From: Alienimonas californiensis
GTDB lineage: Bacteria > Planctomycetota > Planctomycetia > Planctomycetales > Planctomycetaceae
Assembly: GCF_007743815.1 (NCBI RefSeq)
Contig: NZ_CP036265.1
Location: forward strand, 1,328,501-1,392,500
Direction: 5' to 3'
DNA length: 64,000 nucleotides
Of this stretch, positions 25,215 to 33,537 are shown one piece after another (within the stretch, counting starts at the first letter, position 1; the number at the start of each line of letters is the position of its first letter). The position numbers were made by a program, and so were the translations under genes. The notes below the pieces were generated by a model. That model saw only the letters and a list, made by a program, of their open reading frames with translations, did not search any database and was not told the origin of the DNA.

Positions 25215-25587
25215 CCCCGTCCGCCGGCTCCTGCCGCGGATTGAGAGTCAAACTGCGGATTGCGTTCCCAACGTCCGCTTGCGGTTTCGCGGCGCCCAAG
25301 GGTTCTCCGGTGCCGCGAAACCGCAAGCGGACGAACGAATTCAACGCGTCGTCCGGTTTCTTTGCAGATTGCGGCAAGCAGCCCGCGATCGGCGGCGTAT
25401 CGCTCGCGTGTCGAACTTCGCCCCCTCCGTCGTCCCCGTTCAGTCCGCTCCCCGCGTGGGTCATGGATTAACGGTTGCGGGCGGGGTCAAGGGGGTTTGT
25501 CATGAGACTCGCCCCGCGTCCTCTCCCATTCGCCGGATGCGTGTCCGGCGTCTCGCCTCCCGTCGCTCCCTTCAAGCCGTCGCCGTG
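25215..25587. repeat. Intergenic region with 25-bp-arm palindrome
   Basis: The 373 bp between the membrane-protein and haem-protein genes holds one palindrome with arms at 25272-25296 and 25309-25333 (CGTCCGCTTGCGGTTTCGCG... against ...CGCGAAACCGCAAGCGGACG), with one mismatch and a 12 bp loop. It could terminate upstream transcription. The remaining ~250 bp carry no recognisable gene. Confidence 0.75.
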
Positions 25588-27354
25588 ATGAACGCTCGCC
25601 TGCTCCCCGCCGCGCTCGCCGCGGCCGTCGTGTTCTCGGCCGCCCCCGCCGGGGGCGCGACGGAGACGGCCGCGGACTCGGCGACCGTCGCCTCCGCGGC
25701 CCGCTCCGTTTTAAGGACGCACTGCTCCCGCTGTCACAGCGGCGAGGGCTCCCCCGGGGGGAGCTTCGACGTGCTGGACGTGGCCTCGTTAAAGAAGGCC
25801 GGCCACCTCGACGCCGACAGCCCCGCCGACAGCTTCGTGCTGGACGCGATCGAGACGAATTACATGCCCCCCACTAACATCCGCGAACAAGCCCCCGTGC
25901 CGGAGTCGGACCGGGCGGCACTGCGGGCCTGGCTGGCGGCCGGCGCCCCGGACTTCCCCTCCGAGGCCGACCGCCAGCACGTCATGCTCACCTCGGTGCT
26001 CTCCGCCGTGCGGGACGACCTGCGGGAGACGACCCGCGAAGACCGGCCGACGCGGCGGTACTTCAGCCTGCACACGCTGTTCAATAATCCGAACGTGCTC
26101 GCCTCGGACCTGCCTGCCTACCGGGCGGCGCTGTCCAAATCCGTCAACAGTATGTCCTGGGAACCCACCATCACCCCGCCCCGCGAGGTGACCGGCGAGG
26201 GGCTGCCCGGCGGCGTGCTGTACGCCGTCGATCTGCGGGATTACGGCTGGGACGCCGCCGACTGGCAGACCGTGTTGAAGGCCTACCCGTACGGCCTGAG
26301 TTACGGGAACCTCGGCGGGGACGAGGGCGAGACGCTGGGCCGTTTGGGCGAGGATCTGGAGGATTTGTCCGGCACGACGCTGCCGATCGTGCGGGCCGAC
26401 TGGTTCGTCGCCGCCGCCGCCCGCCCGCCGCTTTATAACGTGCTGCTCGATCTGCCGGAGACCGAACTGGCTCTGGAAAAGAAGCTGGACGTGGACGTGA
26501 AGCGCCACTTCGCGGACCCGCGGCCGCGGACCATCGCCCGAGCCGGCTTCTCCCGCAGCGGCGTCAGCGCCCAGAACCGGCTGGTCGAACGGCACGCCTC
26601 CCCCTACGGCGCCTACTGGAAAAGCTACGACTTCGGCCCGGACAACGGCCGCGGCAAGCTCACCCGGTTCCCCCTCGGCCCGGCGGGGGCGTTTACAAAC
26701 CACGAACGCCTCGCCTTCAAGCACGACGGCGGCGAGGCGATCTTCAGCCTGCCCAACGGCCTGCACGGCTACTTCCTGTCCGACGGCGCGGGCGCCTACC
26801 TGCACGCCGGGCCGATCGAGGTCGTCGGCGACACCCTCAAGACGGCCGGCACCCCCTCGATCGTCAACGGCGTCTCCTGCTTCGCCTGTCATAAGACCGG
26901 CATGATCGACCTGACGGACACCATGCGGACCGGCAACGGGGTGTTCGGCGAGGCCGAGGACCTCATCCGCCAACTCCACCCGCCCAAGGAGGAGATGGAC
27001 CGCCTCGTGCAGAGCGACCGCGCCGCCTACCTGCGGGCCCTCCGGCAGGCCGTGGCGGAGTTCGACGACAGCGAACCCACCGCCGAGGGCTACGTCGATC
27101 CGATCGGCCACGTCGCCCGTCAGCACCGGCTGGTGTTCCTGGACGGGGAGGCGGTCGCCGCCGAATTGAACCTCGCCAGTTTTGAAGAGCTCCGCGACCG
27201 CGTCAGCCACCGCGATCTGAAGGAATTAGGCCTGGAACCGCTGCTGGAGGGCGGGGCGATCGGCCGGCCGGAGTGGGAGGCGACCTACCGCGGCGTCTCC
27301 CTGATGCAGGAACTCGCCCGCCGGCTGCGGTACACGCCGGTCACCCCGCTGTGA
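25588..27354 (+). CDS. Secreted protein with two c-type haem motifs
   Basis: 588 residues. The ATG at 25588 gives a proper signal peptide (MNARLLPAALAAAVVFSAAP); the frame upstream is repeat-derived. THCSRCHSGEG (Cys46, Cys49, His50) and VSCFACHKTG (Cys431, Cys434, His435) are two CxxCH haem attachment sites, widely spaced. Between them lies a ~350-residue region (YFSLHTLFNNPNVL, AVDLRDYGWDAADWQTVL, KAYPYGLSYGNLGGDE) often seen in planctomycete secreted cytochrome-like proteins. MPPTN after the first haem may supply the axial Met. A periplasmic redox role is likely and the substrate is unknown. It sits between the sigma pair and the caspase-WD40 genes. Confidence 0.82.
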   Translation: MNARLLPAALAAAVVFSAAPAGGATETAADSATVASAARSVLRTHCSRCHSGEGSPGGSFDVLDVASLKKAGHLDADSPADSFVLDAIETNYMPPTNIREQAPVPESDRAALRAWLAAGAPDFPSEADRQHVMLTSVLSAVRDDLRETTREDRPTRRYFSLHTLFNNPNVLASDLPAYRAALSKSVNSMSWEPTITPPREVTGEGLPGGVLYAVDLRDYGWDAADWQTVLKAYPYGLSYGNLGGDEGETLGRLGEDLEDLSGTTLPIVRADWFVAAAARPPLYNVLLDLPETELALEKKLDVDVKRHFADPRPRTIARAGFSRSGVSAQNRLVERHASPYGAYWKSYDFGPDNGRGKLTRFPLGPAGAFTNHERLAFKHDGGEAIFSLPNGLHGYFLSDGAGAYLHAGPIEVVGDTLKTAGTPSIVNGVSCFACHKTGMIDLTDTMRTGNGVFGEAEDLIRQLHPPKEEMDRLVQSDRAAYLRALRQAVAEFDDSEPTAEGYVDPIGHVARQHRLVFLDGEAVAAELNLASFEELRDRVSHRDLKELGLEPLLEGGAIGRPEWEATYRGVSLMQELARRLRYTPVTPL

Positions 27355-27383
27355 GTCCGATTTGGATCTGAAATGACCGTTCA

Positions 27384-27476
27384 CCAACCCGAAGCGTCAG
27401 CGAGGGCCCCGCGGCGTCGCCGCGGGGAAACGCTCGCCGGGCTGCGCCCGACGCCCTCGCTCACGCTTCGGGTTGG
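27384..27476. repeat. CAACCCGAAGCGTCAGCGAG-type palindromic repeat, copy 1
   Basis: The left arm (27384 onward, CCAACCCGAAGCGTCAGCGA) and right arm (27453-27476, ...TCACGCTTCGGGTTGG) are inverted with one mismatch and a ~45 bp GC-rich middle. The same arms recur at 39658-39740 and 41241-41301. It lies between two co-directional genes in the caspase cluster. Confidence 0.88.
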
Positions 27477-27525
27477 TTTTGAAACCGCGTCTCCGCCCCC
27501 CGTCCTCCTCACCACGCCCCTCGAC

Positions 27526-28713
27526 ATGGCTCGCTCATCGATTTCCGCCGCCCTCGTCGGGTGGCTCTCCCTGACCGTCGCGCTCTCCGCCGCCCCAACC
27601 GCCCCCGCCGCCGAGGGGGAAGCGACCGTCGCCGCCCAGTGCGCCGCCCTCGCCAAGCGGGTGACCGAGGTGGCGGACGGCAAACCGGTGCAGATCGGCC
27701 AGTTCGCCCCGGTCGGCCTCAGCGCGAACTTCGGCCCCGGGCTGGAGGAGTCCCTGAAGACGGCGCTGGAAGCCGCGAACGCCCGCGTGGTGACGAAGGA
27801 CGCTGCCTTCGAGGTGCACGGCACCTACGCCTTCGCCAAAACGCGGGGCTCGGAGTTCGACGGCCGCAAGGTCGTGAAAGTGGACGCCGAGGTCGTCGAC
27901 TTGGAGTTCGCCGAGACGATCACCCGCATCCCCCTGCGGATCGACGCCAACGAGGAGGTCGCCGAGGTGATCGGCGTCACCGGCACGATCGCCGAACCCG
28001 CCCCCAAGCCCGACCCCGCCGCCCCCGCGCCCGGCGCCGAGGCCGAGAAGAACAAGCAGCGGGCCGACCTGGAGCAGCTCGAGGCCTCCCCCACCGCGTC
28101 GGTGCGGAACGGCAGCCAGGTGCAGCCGGACTCCGAAAGCCTGCTGGCCGTCGAGGTGATGGCCGGGCCGTCGCTGAGCCAGCTCCGCCCGCGGGCCGCG
28201 ACGGTGCAGGACGGCAAGGTGTTCGTGGATTTGGAGCTGGGCGAGGTCTTTCAGTTGCGGGTCTATAACGGCTCCGAGGAGGAGATCGGCGTGAAGGCCT
28301 CGCTGGACGGGCTGAACAGCTTCCACTTCGCCGACAAGGTCCACCGCGGCCCGGACGGCAAGCTGACGGTCGGCCCGCATTATATTTACGAGCCCGGCCA
28401 GACCCTCGACATCCCCGGCTGGTTCCTGCGGATGGAGGGGCAGAACAATTATCAGGCGTTCTCGATGGTGGAGTACGGCGCCGGGGCGGCCTCCTCGCAG
28501 GGCCGCGACGCTAGCGGGCGGATCGGCGTGATCCACGTGCAGTTCTCCGACGTCGCCCCCCCCGGCAAAGCGGGGGACCTGGTGAAGGGCGGCGGGACGA
28601 AGTCCCTGGAGATCGACCGCGGCGAAGGGTTCACCGTCGATCAGAAGTCCGTCCGCCGCGAGGTCCTGCCCCCCTTCGCCTTCGTCACGATCCGGTACGA
28701 TCGCGCCCGCTGA
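27526..28713 (+). CDS. Secreted protein of unknown function in caspase cluster
   Basis: 395 residues from the ATG at 27526 (MARSSISAALVGWLSLTVAL), a clear signal peptide. Residues ~25-150 (VQIGQFAPVGLSANFGPGLE, LKTALEAANARVVTKDAAFE, VHGTYAF) suggest an alpha/beta domain reminiscent of CsgG/LpoB-type lipoprotein domains, but I cannot assign it. A Pro/Ala/Glu linker follows. The C-terminal ~180 residues are beta-rich (GEVFQLRVYNGSEEEIGVKA, YIYEPGQTLDIPGWFL, IGVIHVQFSDVAPPG), as in an accessory sandwich domain. Only 63 bp separate it from the first caspase-WD40 gene, so co-transcription and a shared function are likely. Confidence 0.72.
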   Translation: MARSSISAALVGWLSLTVALSAAPTAPAAEGEATVAAQCAALAKRVTEVADGKPVQIGQFAPVGLSANFGPGLEESLKTALEAANARVVTKDAAFEVHGTYAFAKTRGSEFDGRKVVKVDAEVVDLEFAETITRIPLRIDANEEVAEVIGVTGTIAEPAPKPDPAAPAPGAEAEKNKQRADLEQLEASPTASVRNGSQVQPDSESLLAVEVMAGPSLSQLRPRAATVQDGKVFVDLELGEVFQLRVYNGSEEEIGVKASLDGLNSFHFADKVHRGPDGKLTVGPHYIYEPGQTLDIPGWFLRMEGQNNYQAFSMVEYGAGAASSQGRDASGRIGVIHVQFSDVAPPGKAGDLVKGGGTKSLEIDRGEGFTVDQKSVRREVLPPFAFVTIRYDRAR

Positions 28714-28776
28714 GCCCGCGGCGCCCGCCCCCGGCGCCCGCGCGTCCCCCCGTTCCCCCGCGTCCTGGACCCTGCC

Positions 28777-30882
28777 GTGCCCGCCCCGTGCCCCCCGCCG
28801 CTCGCCGTCGCTTCGCTGCTGATCGCCGCGGCGCTCGGCGGGGGCCTCGGCCCGGCCGTCGCGCACGCGCAGCCGCCCGGCGAGCCGGAGGACGAGTTCT
28901 CCGTCGACGAGGCGAACGACGTCCGGACCATCCCGCGGTATGCAGTGGTCGTCGGCGTGAGCGACTACGACGACCAGGCGATCCCCGACCTGCCGGTCTG
29001 CGATCTGGACGCCAAGGAGGTCTACGCGGCGCTGACCGACCCGAACGTGGGCGGCGTGCCGAAGGCGAACGCCACACTGTTGATCGGCAAGGACGCCTCC
29101 CGCAACGGGGTCCTCAAAGCGTTGAACGCACTGCGGGCGACGCCGAAGAACGCGACCGTGTACTTCTATTTCAGCGGCCACGGCGCCCGGGTGGGCGATC
29201 AGACGTACCTCATCCCGCAGGACGCCGAAGCCAGCTTCCTCGCCGGTTCCGCGCTCTCGCAGAACGAATTAAACCGTTATCTGGAGGCCGTGCCCGCCAG
29301 CCGGATGGTGCAGTTCGTGGACGCCTGCTTCGCCGCCGGGCTGCGGTCCGATCCGTCGAAACCGACCAAGGCCTTCGCCGCCGACGCCGAGGCGGCGCTG
29401 CAATCCTTCACCGGCCGCGGCCGCATCTTCTTCGGGGCCGCGGGGGAGGACGAAGAGGCCCTCACCGCCCCGGACAAGCAGCGGAGCGTATTCACCCTCC
29501 ATCTGCTCGACGGGTTGAAGGGCGGGGCGGACGAGAACCTCGACGGGGTGGTGACGGCGTTTGAGGTGCAGGCCTATCTGGACCGCACCGTCTCCGTGGA
29601 AGCCGCCCAGCGGGGCGGTCTGCACAGCCCGCGGGTGGAGTTCCCCGCCGACGTGGTGAACCCCAGCCGCTACCCCCTCACCATCAACGCCGCCGCGCTG
29701 GAGTCGCGGACCGCCGCCGCGAAACTGCTCCGCACGCGGCTGAACGCCTTGGAGGCGTTCTTCTACGCCGGGAAGCTGAACCTGGCGCGGCTCGAACTGG
29801 CGCGGGATCTCGTGAAGCGCCCCGAGAAAGCCCTCGCCGGCCACGAACGGATCGCCCGCGACGAGGTGCTGGCCGCGATCGACCGCGGTTCGGTCGACGC
29901 CCGGATGTCGCTCGCCCTGGACCGGATGGGCGCCCCCTCCCTGCCGGCGGCGCCCAAATCGATGCACCTGCGGGCGACCGTGCCGGCGCCGCTGACGCTG
30001 GAGGGGCACGACCGCCCCGTCGCCGCCGTCGCCGTCTTGCCGGACGGGTGGCGGGCCGTCAGCGCCTCGGCCGACGGGACGCTGAAGGTCTGGAACCTCG
30101 CCACCCGAACCTGCGACCGCACGCTGGGGGGCGATCAGGGGCACGGGGGGAAGGTCTCCGCCGTGGCCGTCACCCCGGACGGGCTGCGGGCCGTCAGCGG
30201 GTCGGCCGACCAGACGTTGAAGGTCTGGGATCTGGCCACCGGAGTCTGCGAACGCACGCTGGAGGGGCTCGCCAGCAACGTCACCGCCGTCGCCGTCACG
30301 CCGGACGGCAAGCGGGCCGTCAGCGGGGCCTGGGATAAGACGCTGCGGGTCTGGGACCTGAGCACCGGCGAGGCCGGCGATCCCCTGGAGGGCCACACGA
30401 ACTGGATCGCCGCCCTGGCGATCACGCCGGACGGGACGCGGGCCGTCAGCGCCTCCTACGACAACGACCTGCGGATCTGGAACCTGACCACCGGCGCCTG
30501 CGAGCGCACGCTGACGGGCCATTCCAACAGCGTGACCGCGGTGGCGATCGCCCCGGACGGGCAGCGGGCCGTCAGCGCCTCGGGCGACGGGACGTTGAAG
30601 GTCTGGAACCTCGCCGACGGGAGCTGCGAGCGAACGCTGGAGGGGCACTCCGAATGGGTCGACGCCGTCGCCGTCACCCCGGACGGCCGCCGGGCCGTCA
30701 GCGGCGCCTGGGACGGGCAACTGAAGGTGTGGAACCTGTCGACCGGCGTCTGCGAACGCACGTTGCAGGGCCACGCCGGCGTCGTGAACGCCGTGGCCGT
30801 GACGCCGGACGGCGGGCGGATCGTCAGCGGCTCCCACGACGACACCCTGCGGGTCTGGGACGTCTTCGAACCGGACCGCTGA
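28777..30882 (+). CDS. Secreted caspase-fold protease with seven WD40 repeats (paralogue 1)
   Basis: 701 residues from a GTG start. The signal peptide is VPAPCPPPLAVASLLIAAAL...AHA (GTG read as Met). The caspase domain (~45-280) shows YAVVVGVSDYDDQAIPDLPV, VYFYFSGHGARVGD (His135) and MVQFVDACFAAG (Cys184), with SFTGRGRIFFGAAGEDEEAL forming the specificity region. A helical linker (~300-390) follows, then seven WD40 blades from ~405 to the end, each with VAVTPDG-xRAVSG-x-WD-x-TLKVWNL. The closing repeat ends almost at the C-terminus. This is an exported caspase-like protease with a beta-propeller; its closest visible relative is the next gene, 53 bp downstream. Confidence 0.92.
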   Translation: MPAPCPPPLAVASLLIAAALGGGLGPAVAHAQPPGEPEDEFSVDEANDVRTIPRYAVVVGVSDYDDQAIPDLPVCDLDAKEVYAALTDPNVGGVPKANATLLIGKDASRNGVLKALNALRATPKNATVYFYFSGHGARVGDQTYLIPQDAEASFLAGSALSQNELNRYLEAVPASRMVQFVDACFAAGLRSDPSKPTKAFAADAEAALQSFTGRGRIFFGAAGEDEEALTAPDKQRSVFTLHLLDGLKGGADENLDGVVTAFEVQAYLDRTVSVEAAQRGGLHSPRVEFPADVVNPSRYPLTINAAALESRTAAAKLLRTRLNALEAFFYAGKLNLARLELARDLVKRPEKALAGHERIARDEVLAAIDRGSVDARMSLALDRMGAPSLPAAPKSMHLRATVPAPLTLEGHDRPVAAVAVLPDGWRAVSASADGTLKVWNLATRTCDRTLGGDQGHGGKVSAVAVTPDGLRAVSGSADQTLKVWDLATGVCERTLEGLASNVTAVAVTPDGKRAVSGAWDKTLRVWDLSTGEAGDPLEGHTNWIAALAITPDGTRAVSASYDNDLRIWNLTTGACERTLTGHSNSVTAVAIAPDGQRAVSASGDGTLKVWNLADGSCERTLEGHSEWVDAVAVTPDGRRAVSGAWDGQLKVWNLSTGVCERTLQGHAGVVNAVAVTPDGGRIVSGSHDDTLRVWDVFEPDR

Positions 30883-30935
30883 CCCGCCGCCGGTACCCTG
30901 TCCTGAGCCTTCGCCCCGCAGCCCCCGCCGTCGCC

Positions 30936-33113
30936 GTGTCGTTCGCCCGCCGTCCGCTGCCGCTCGTCGCTTCCGGGCCGTTCGTCGCCGCGCTGGCCTT
31001 GTGTCTGCTGACCGGGGCGACCGCGTTCGCCCAAGCCCCCGCCCTGCCCAACGGGGCTACCCCGCCGAACGGGGCGGCGGCTCCGGACGATCGGTTCTCC
31101 GCGGAGGAGGCCAACGCCGTGGCCGGGCGGGTGAAGAACGAACCGCGGCACGCCCTGATCGTCGGCGTGCCGGACTACGCGGACGCGGCCATCCCCGACC
31201 TGCCCGTCTGCGCGCCGGACGCGAAGGCGGTCTACGACCTGCTGACCGACCCGGCCGTGGGCGGCGTGCCGAAGGCGAACGCCACGCTGCTGATCGGCAA
31301 GGACGCCTCCCGCCGCAACATTCTCAAGGCGTTGAACGACCTGCGGGCCGTGCCGCAGGAGTCCACGGTCTTCTTCTACTTCAGCGGTCACGGCGCCCGG
31401 GTGGGGGATCAAACGTACCTGATCCCGCAGGACGCCGAAGCCGCCTTCCTCGCCGGCTCCGCCCTCTCCCAAAGCGAACTGGACCGCTATTTGAAAGCGG
31501 TGCCCGCCAGCCGCGTGGCGCTGTTCGTCGACGCCTGCTTCGCCGCCGGCCTCCGCACCGACCCCGGCCGTCCCACGAAAGCCTTCGCCGCGGACGCCGA
31601 GGCCGCCCTGCAATCCTTCACCGGCCGCGGCCGCATCTTTTTCGGCGCCGCCGGCGCCGACGAGGAAGCCCTCACCGCTCCCGACAAACAGCGGAGCGTG
31701 TTCACCCTCCACCTGCTCGAAGGCTTGGGCGGGAAGGCCGACGGCAACGGCGACGGCGTGGTGACGGCCTTCGAGGTCGCCGCCTATCTGGACGGCACCG
31801 TCTCCGCCGAGGCGAGGAAGCGGGGCGGCCTGCACCGGCCCCGGGTGGACATCCCCGCGGACGTCGTCGACCCCAGCCGCTACCCCCTCACGATCCACGC
31901 CGCGGCATTGAAGTCGCGGACCGCCGCCGCGGTGCTGCTCCGCCAGCGATTGGACGTGCTCGACGGGTTCTTCCTCGACGGCGCCCTCACCCGGCCCCAG
32001 CGCGATCAGGCCGCGACGCTGCTATCGACGGACGAACCGCGCCTCTCCCGCCTCCAGCGGCAGGCCCGCGACACGGCGCTGGCCGCGGTCGAACGGGGCG
32101 CGGTCGACGAACGTCTGACCCGCGCCTTGGATCTGATGGTCGAACAGGCCCCCCCGCCGTCGACCGGGGCGCCGTCGACCGGGGAGCCGAAGGGCCCCAC
32201 GCCGATGCGGCTGCGGGCGGTCGTGCCCCCGCCGCGGGTGGCGGAGGGGCACCTCGCCGGGGTGCTGTCGCTGGCCGTCGCCCCGGACGGGCAGCGGGCC
32301 GTCAGCGGATCGTGGGATAAGACGCTGCGGGTCTGGAACCTCGCCGAGGGAACCGCCGAACGGACCCTGGAGGGCCACCGGGAACGCGTGAACGCCGTGG
32401 CGATCACGCCGGACGGGACGCGGGCGCTCAGCGGGTCCTGGGACCGCACGCTGGCGGTCTGGAACCTCGCCGACGGCCAGCCGGAGCGGGCGCTCAACGG
32501 GCACAGTTGGGGCGTGCTCGCCGCGACGATCACGCCGGACGGGCAGCGGGCGCTCAGCGGGTCGTGGGACAAGACGGTGCGGGTCTGGACCCTCGCCGAC
32601 GGCCGGGAGCAGTTCGTTCTGAAGGGCCACGCGGAGCAGATTAATTCAATCGCGGTCGCGCCGGACGGCGGACGGGCGGTCAGCGCCTCGGACGACGGCA
32701 CGCTCCGGGTCTGGAACCTCGCCGACGGCCGGGAGGAGCGGGTCCTCGAAGGCCACGCCGCCGCGGTGCGGGCCGTGGCGATCGCCCCGGACGGCGAGCG
32801 GGCCGTCAGCGGGGACAAGCACGGCGCCCTGCGGATCTGGAACCTGACCACCGGCGCCGCCGAGCGGACCATGAAGGGCCACCCCGACGGCGTGAACGCC
32901 GTGGCGATCACCCCCGACGGCCGGCGGGCCGTCAGCGGGGGGGGCGACGGCACGGTGCGGGTCTGGAACCTCGCCGCCGGCGCCGCCGAGGGCACGCTGG
33001 AGGGCCACACCGGCAGCGTGAACGCCGTGGCGATCACCCCCGACGGCCGGCAGATCGTCAGCGGCTCCAACGACCGCACCCTCCGCCTCTGGGACGCCTT
33101 CGAGCGGGAATGA
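30936..33113 (+). CDS. Secreted caspase-fold protease with seven WD40 repeats (paralogue 2)
   Basis: 725 residues from the GTG at 30936 (VSFARRPLPLVASGPFVAAL), with a signal peptide ending near FAQA. The frame extends upstream into the previous gene without homology. The caspase domain has HALIVGVPDYADAAIPDLPV, VFFYFSGHGARVGD (His152) and VALFVDACFAAG (Cys201). Seven WD40 blades run from ~431 to the end. Long segments are nearly identical to paralogue 1 (GGVPKANATLLIGKDASR, QSFTGRGRIFFGAAG), so the pair arose by tandem duplication. Both catalytic residues survive in each copy, arguing against a dead duplicate. Confidence 0.92.
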   Translation: MSFARRPLPLVASGPFVAALALCLLTGATAFAQAPALPNGATPPNGAAAPDDRFSAEEANAVAGRVKNEPRHALIVGVPDYADAAIPDLPVCAPDAKAVYDLLTDPAVGGVPKANATLLIGKDASRRNILKALNDLRAVPQESTVFFYFSGHGARVGDQTYLIPQDAEAAFLAGSALSQSELDRYLKAVPASRVALFVDACFAAGLRTDPGRPTKAFAADAEAALQSFTGRGRIFFGAAGADEEALTAPDKQRSVFTLHLLEGLGGKADGNGDGVVTAFEVAAYLDGTVSAEARKRGGLHRPRVDIPADVVDPSRYPLTIHAAALKSRTAAAVLLRQRLDVLDGFFLDGALTRPQRDQAATLLSTDEPRLSRLQRQARDTALAAVERGAVDERLTRALDLMVEQAPPPSTGAPSTGEPKGPTPMRLRAVVPPPRVAEGHLAGVLSLAVAPDGQRAVSGSWDKTLRVWNLAEGTAERTLEGHRERVNAVAITPDGTRALSGSWDRTLAVWNLADGQPERALNGHSWGVLAATITPDGQRALSGSWDKTVRVWTLADGREQFVLKGHAEQINSIAVAPDGGRAVSASDDGTLRVWNLADGREERVLEGHAAAVRAVAIAPDGERAVSGDKHGALRIWNLTTGAAERTMKGHPDGVNAVAITPDGRRAVSGGGDGTVRVWNLAAGAAEGTLEGHTGSVNAVAITPDGRQIVSGSNDRTLRLWDAFERE

Positions 33114-33537
33114 ACTGCGTCGAATCCCGGTTCTCCCCTCTCCCCCCTTTTGGGGGAGAGGGGTCGGGGGTGAGGGGGCGGCGACTCCCGGACGCTCTTC
33201 GACGGCCCGCCTCGCTCTCCCGCCGGTCCGTCACCGCACAGAGCGGGGGCGGGTGAGGGTGCGTCACCCTCACCCCCGGCCCCTCTCCCTGGGGGAGAGG
33301 GGCCGGGGGAGGGGACAGTGACGCCCGGTCGCCGTTGTGGGTCCGCTCACTCTCTTGCAGCCCGAGGCGCAAGCCGAGGCGGGCGAGCATGGCCGACTCA
33401 CTCGGCCTCGCTTGCGCTTCGGGCTCACAATCTTTGAGCGGCAGCGGGCGAACCGTGCGTCACCCTCACCCCCAGCCCCTCTCCCTCAAGGGAGAGGGGA
33501 GCACGACGCCCCGGCTCGCGCCTCGGCCCGCCGTCGC
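33114..33537. repeat. Gene-free stretch: composite hairpin repeat plus imperfect palindrome
   Basis: The 424 bp lies between the convergent caspase and dnaE2 genes. A third copy of the ~175 bp composite element occupies 33133-33306: hairpin CCCCTCTCCCCC / GGGGGAGAGGGG first, then TCGGGGGTGAGGGGGCGGCG, then CCTCACCCCCGGCCCC with a final hairpin. An imperfect palindrome related to 12196-12274 lies at 33359-33425. A lone right half (CCTCACCCCCAGCCCCTCTC and hairpin) lies at about 33461-33497. No gene is visible. The first hairpin, 20 bp after the caspase stop, may terminate it. Confidence 0.8.

Noticed and set aside
25588-33113. Apoptosis-like link between the haem-motif protein and the caspases
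   Set aside because: The analogy with cytochrome c and apoptosomes is tempting but unsupported. The haem protein resembles common planctomycete secreted cytochromes and shares no apoptotic cytochrome features.
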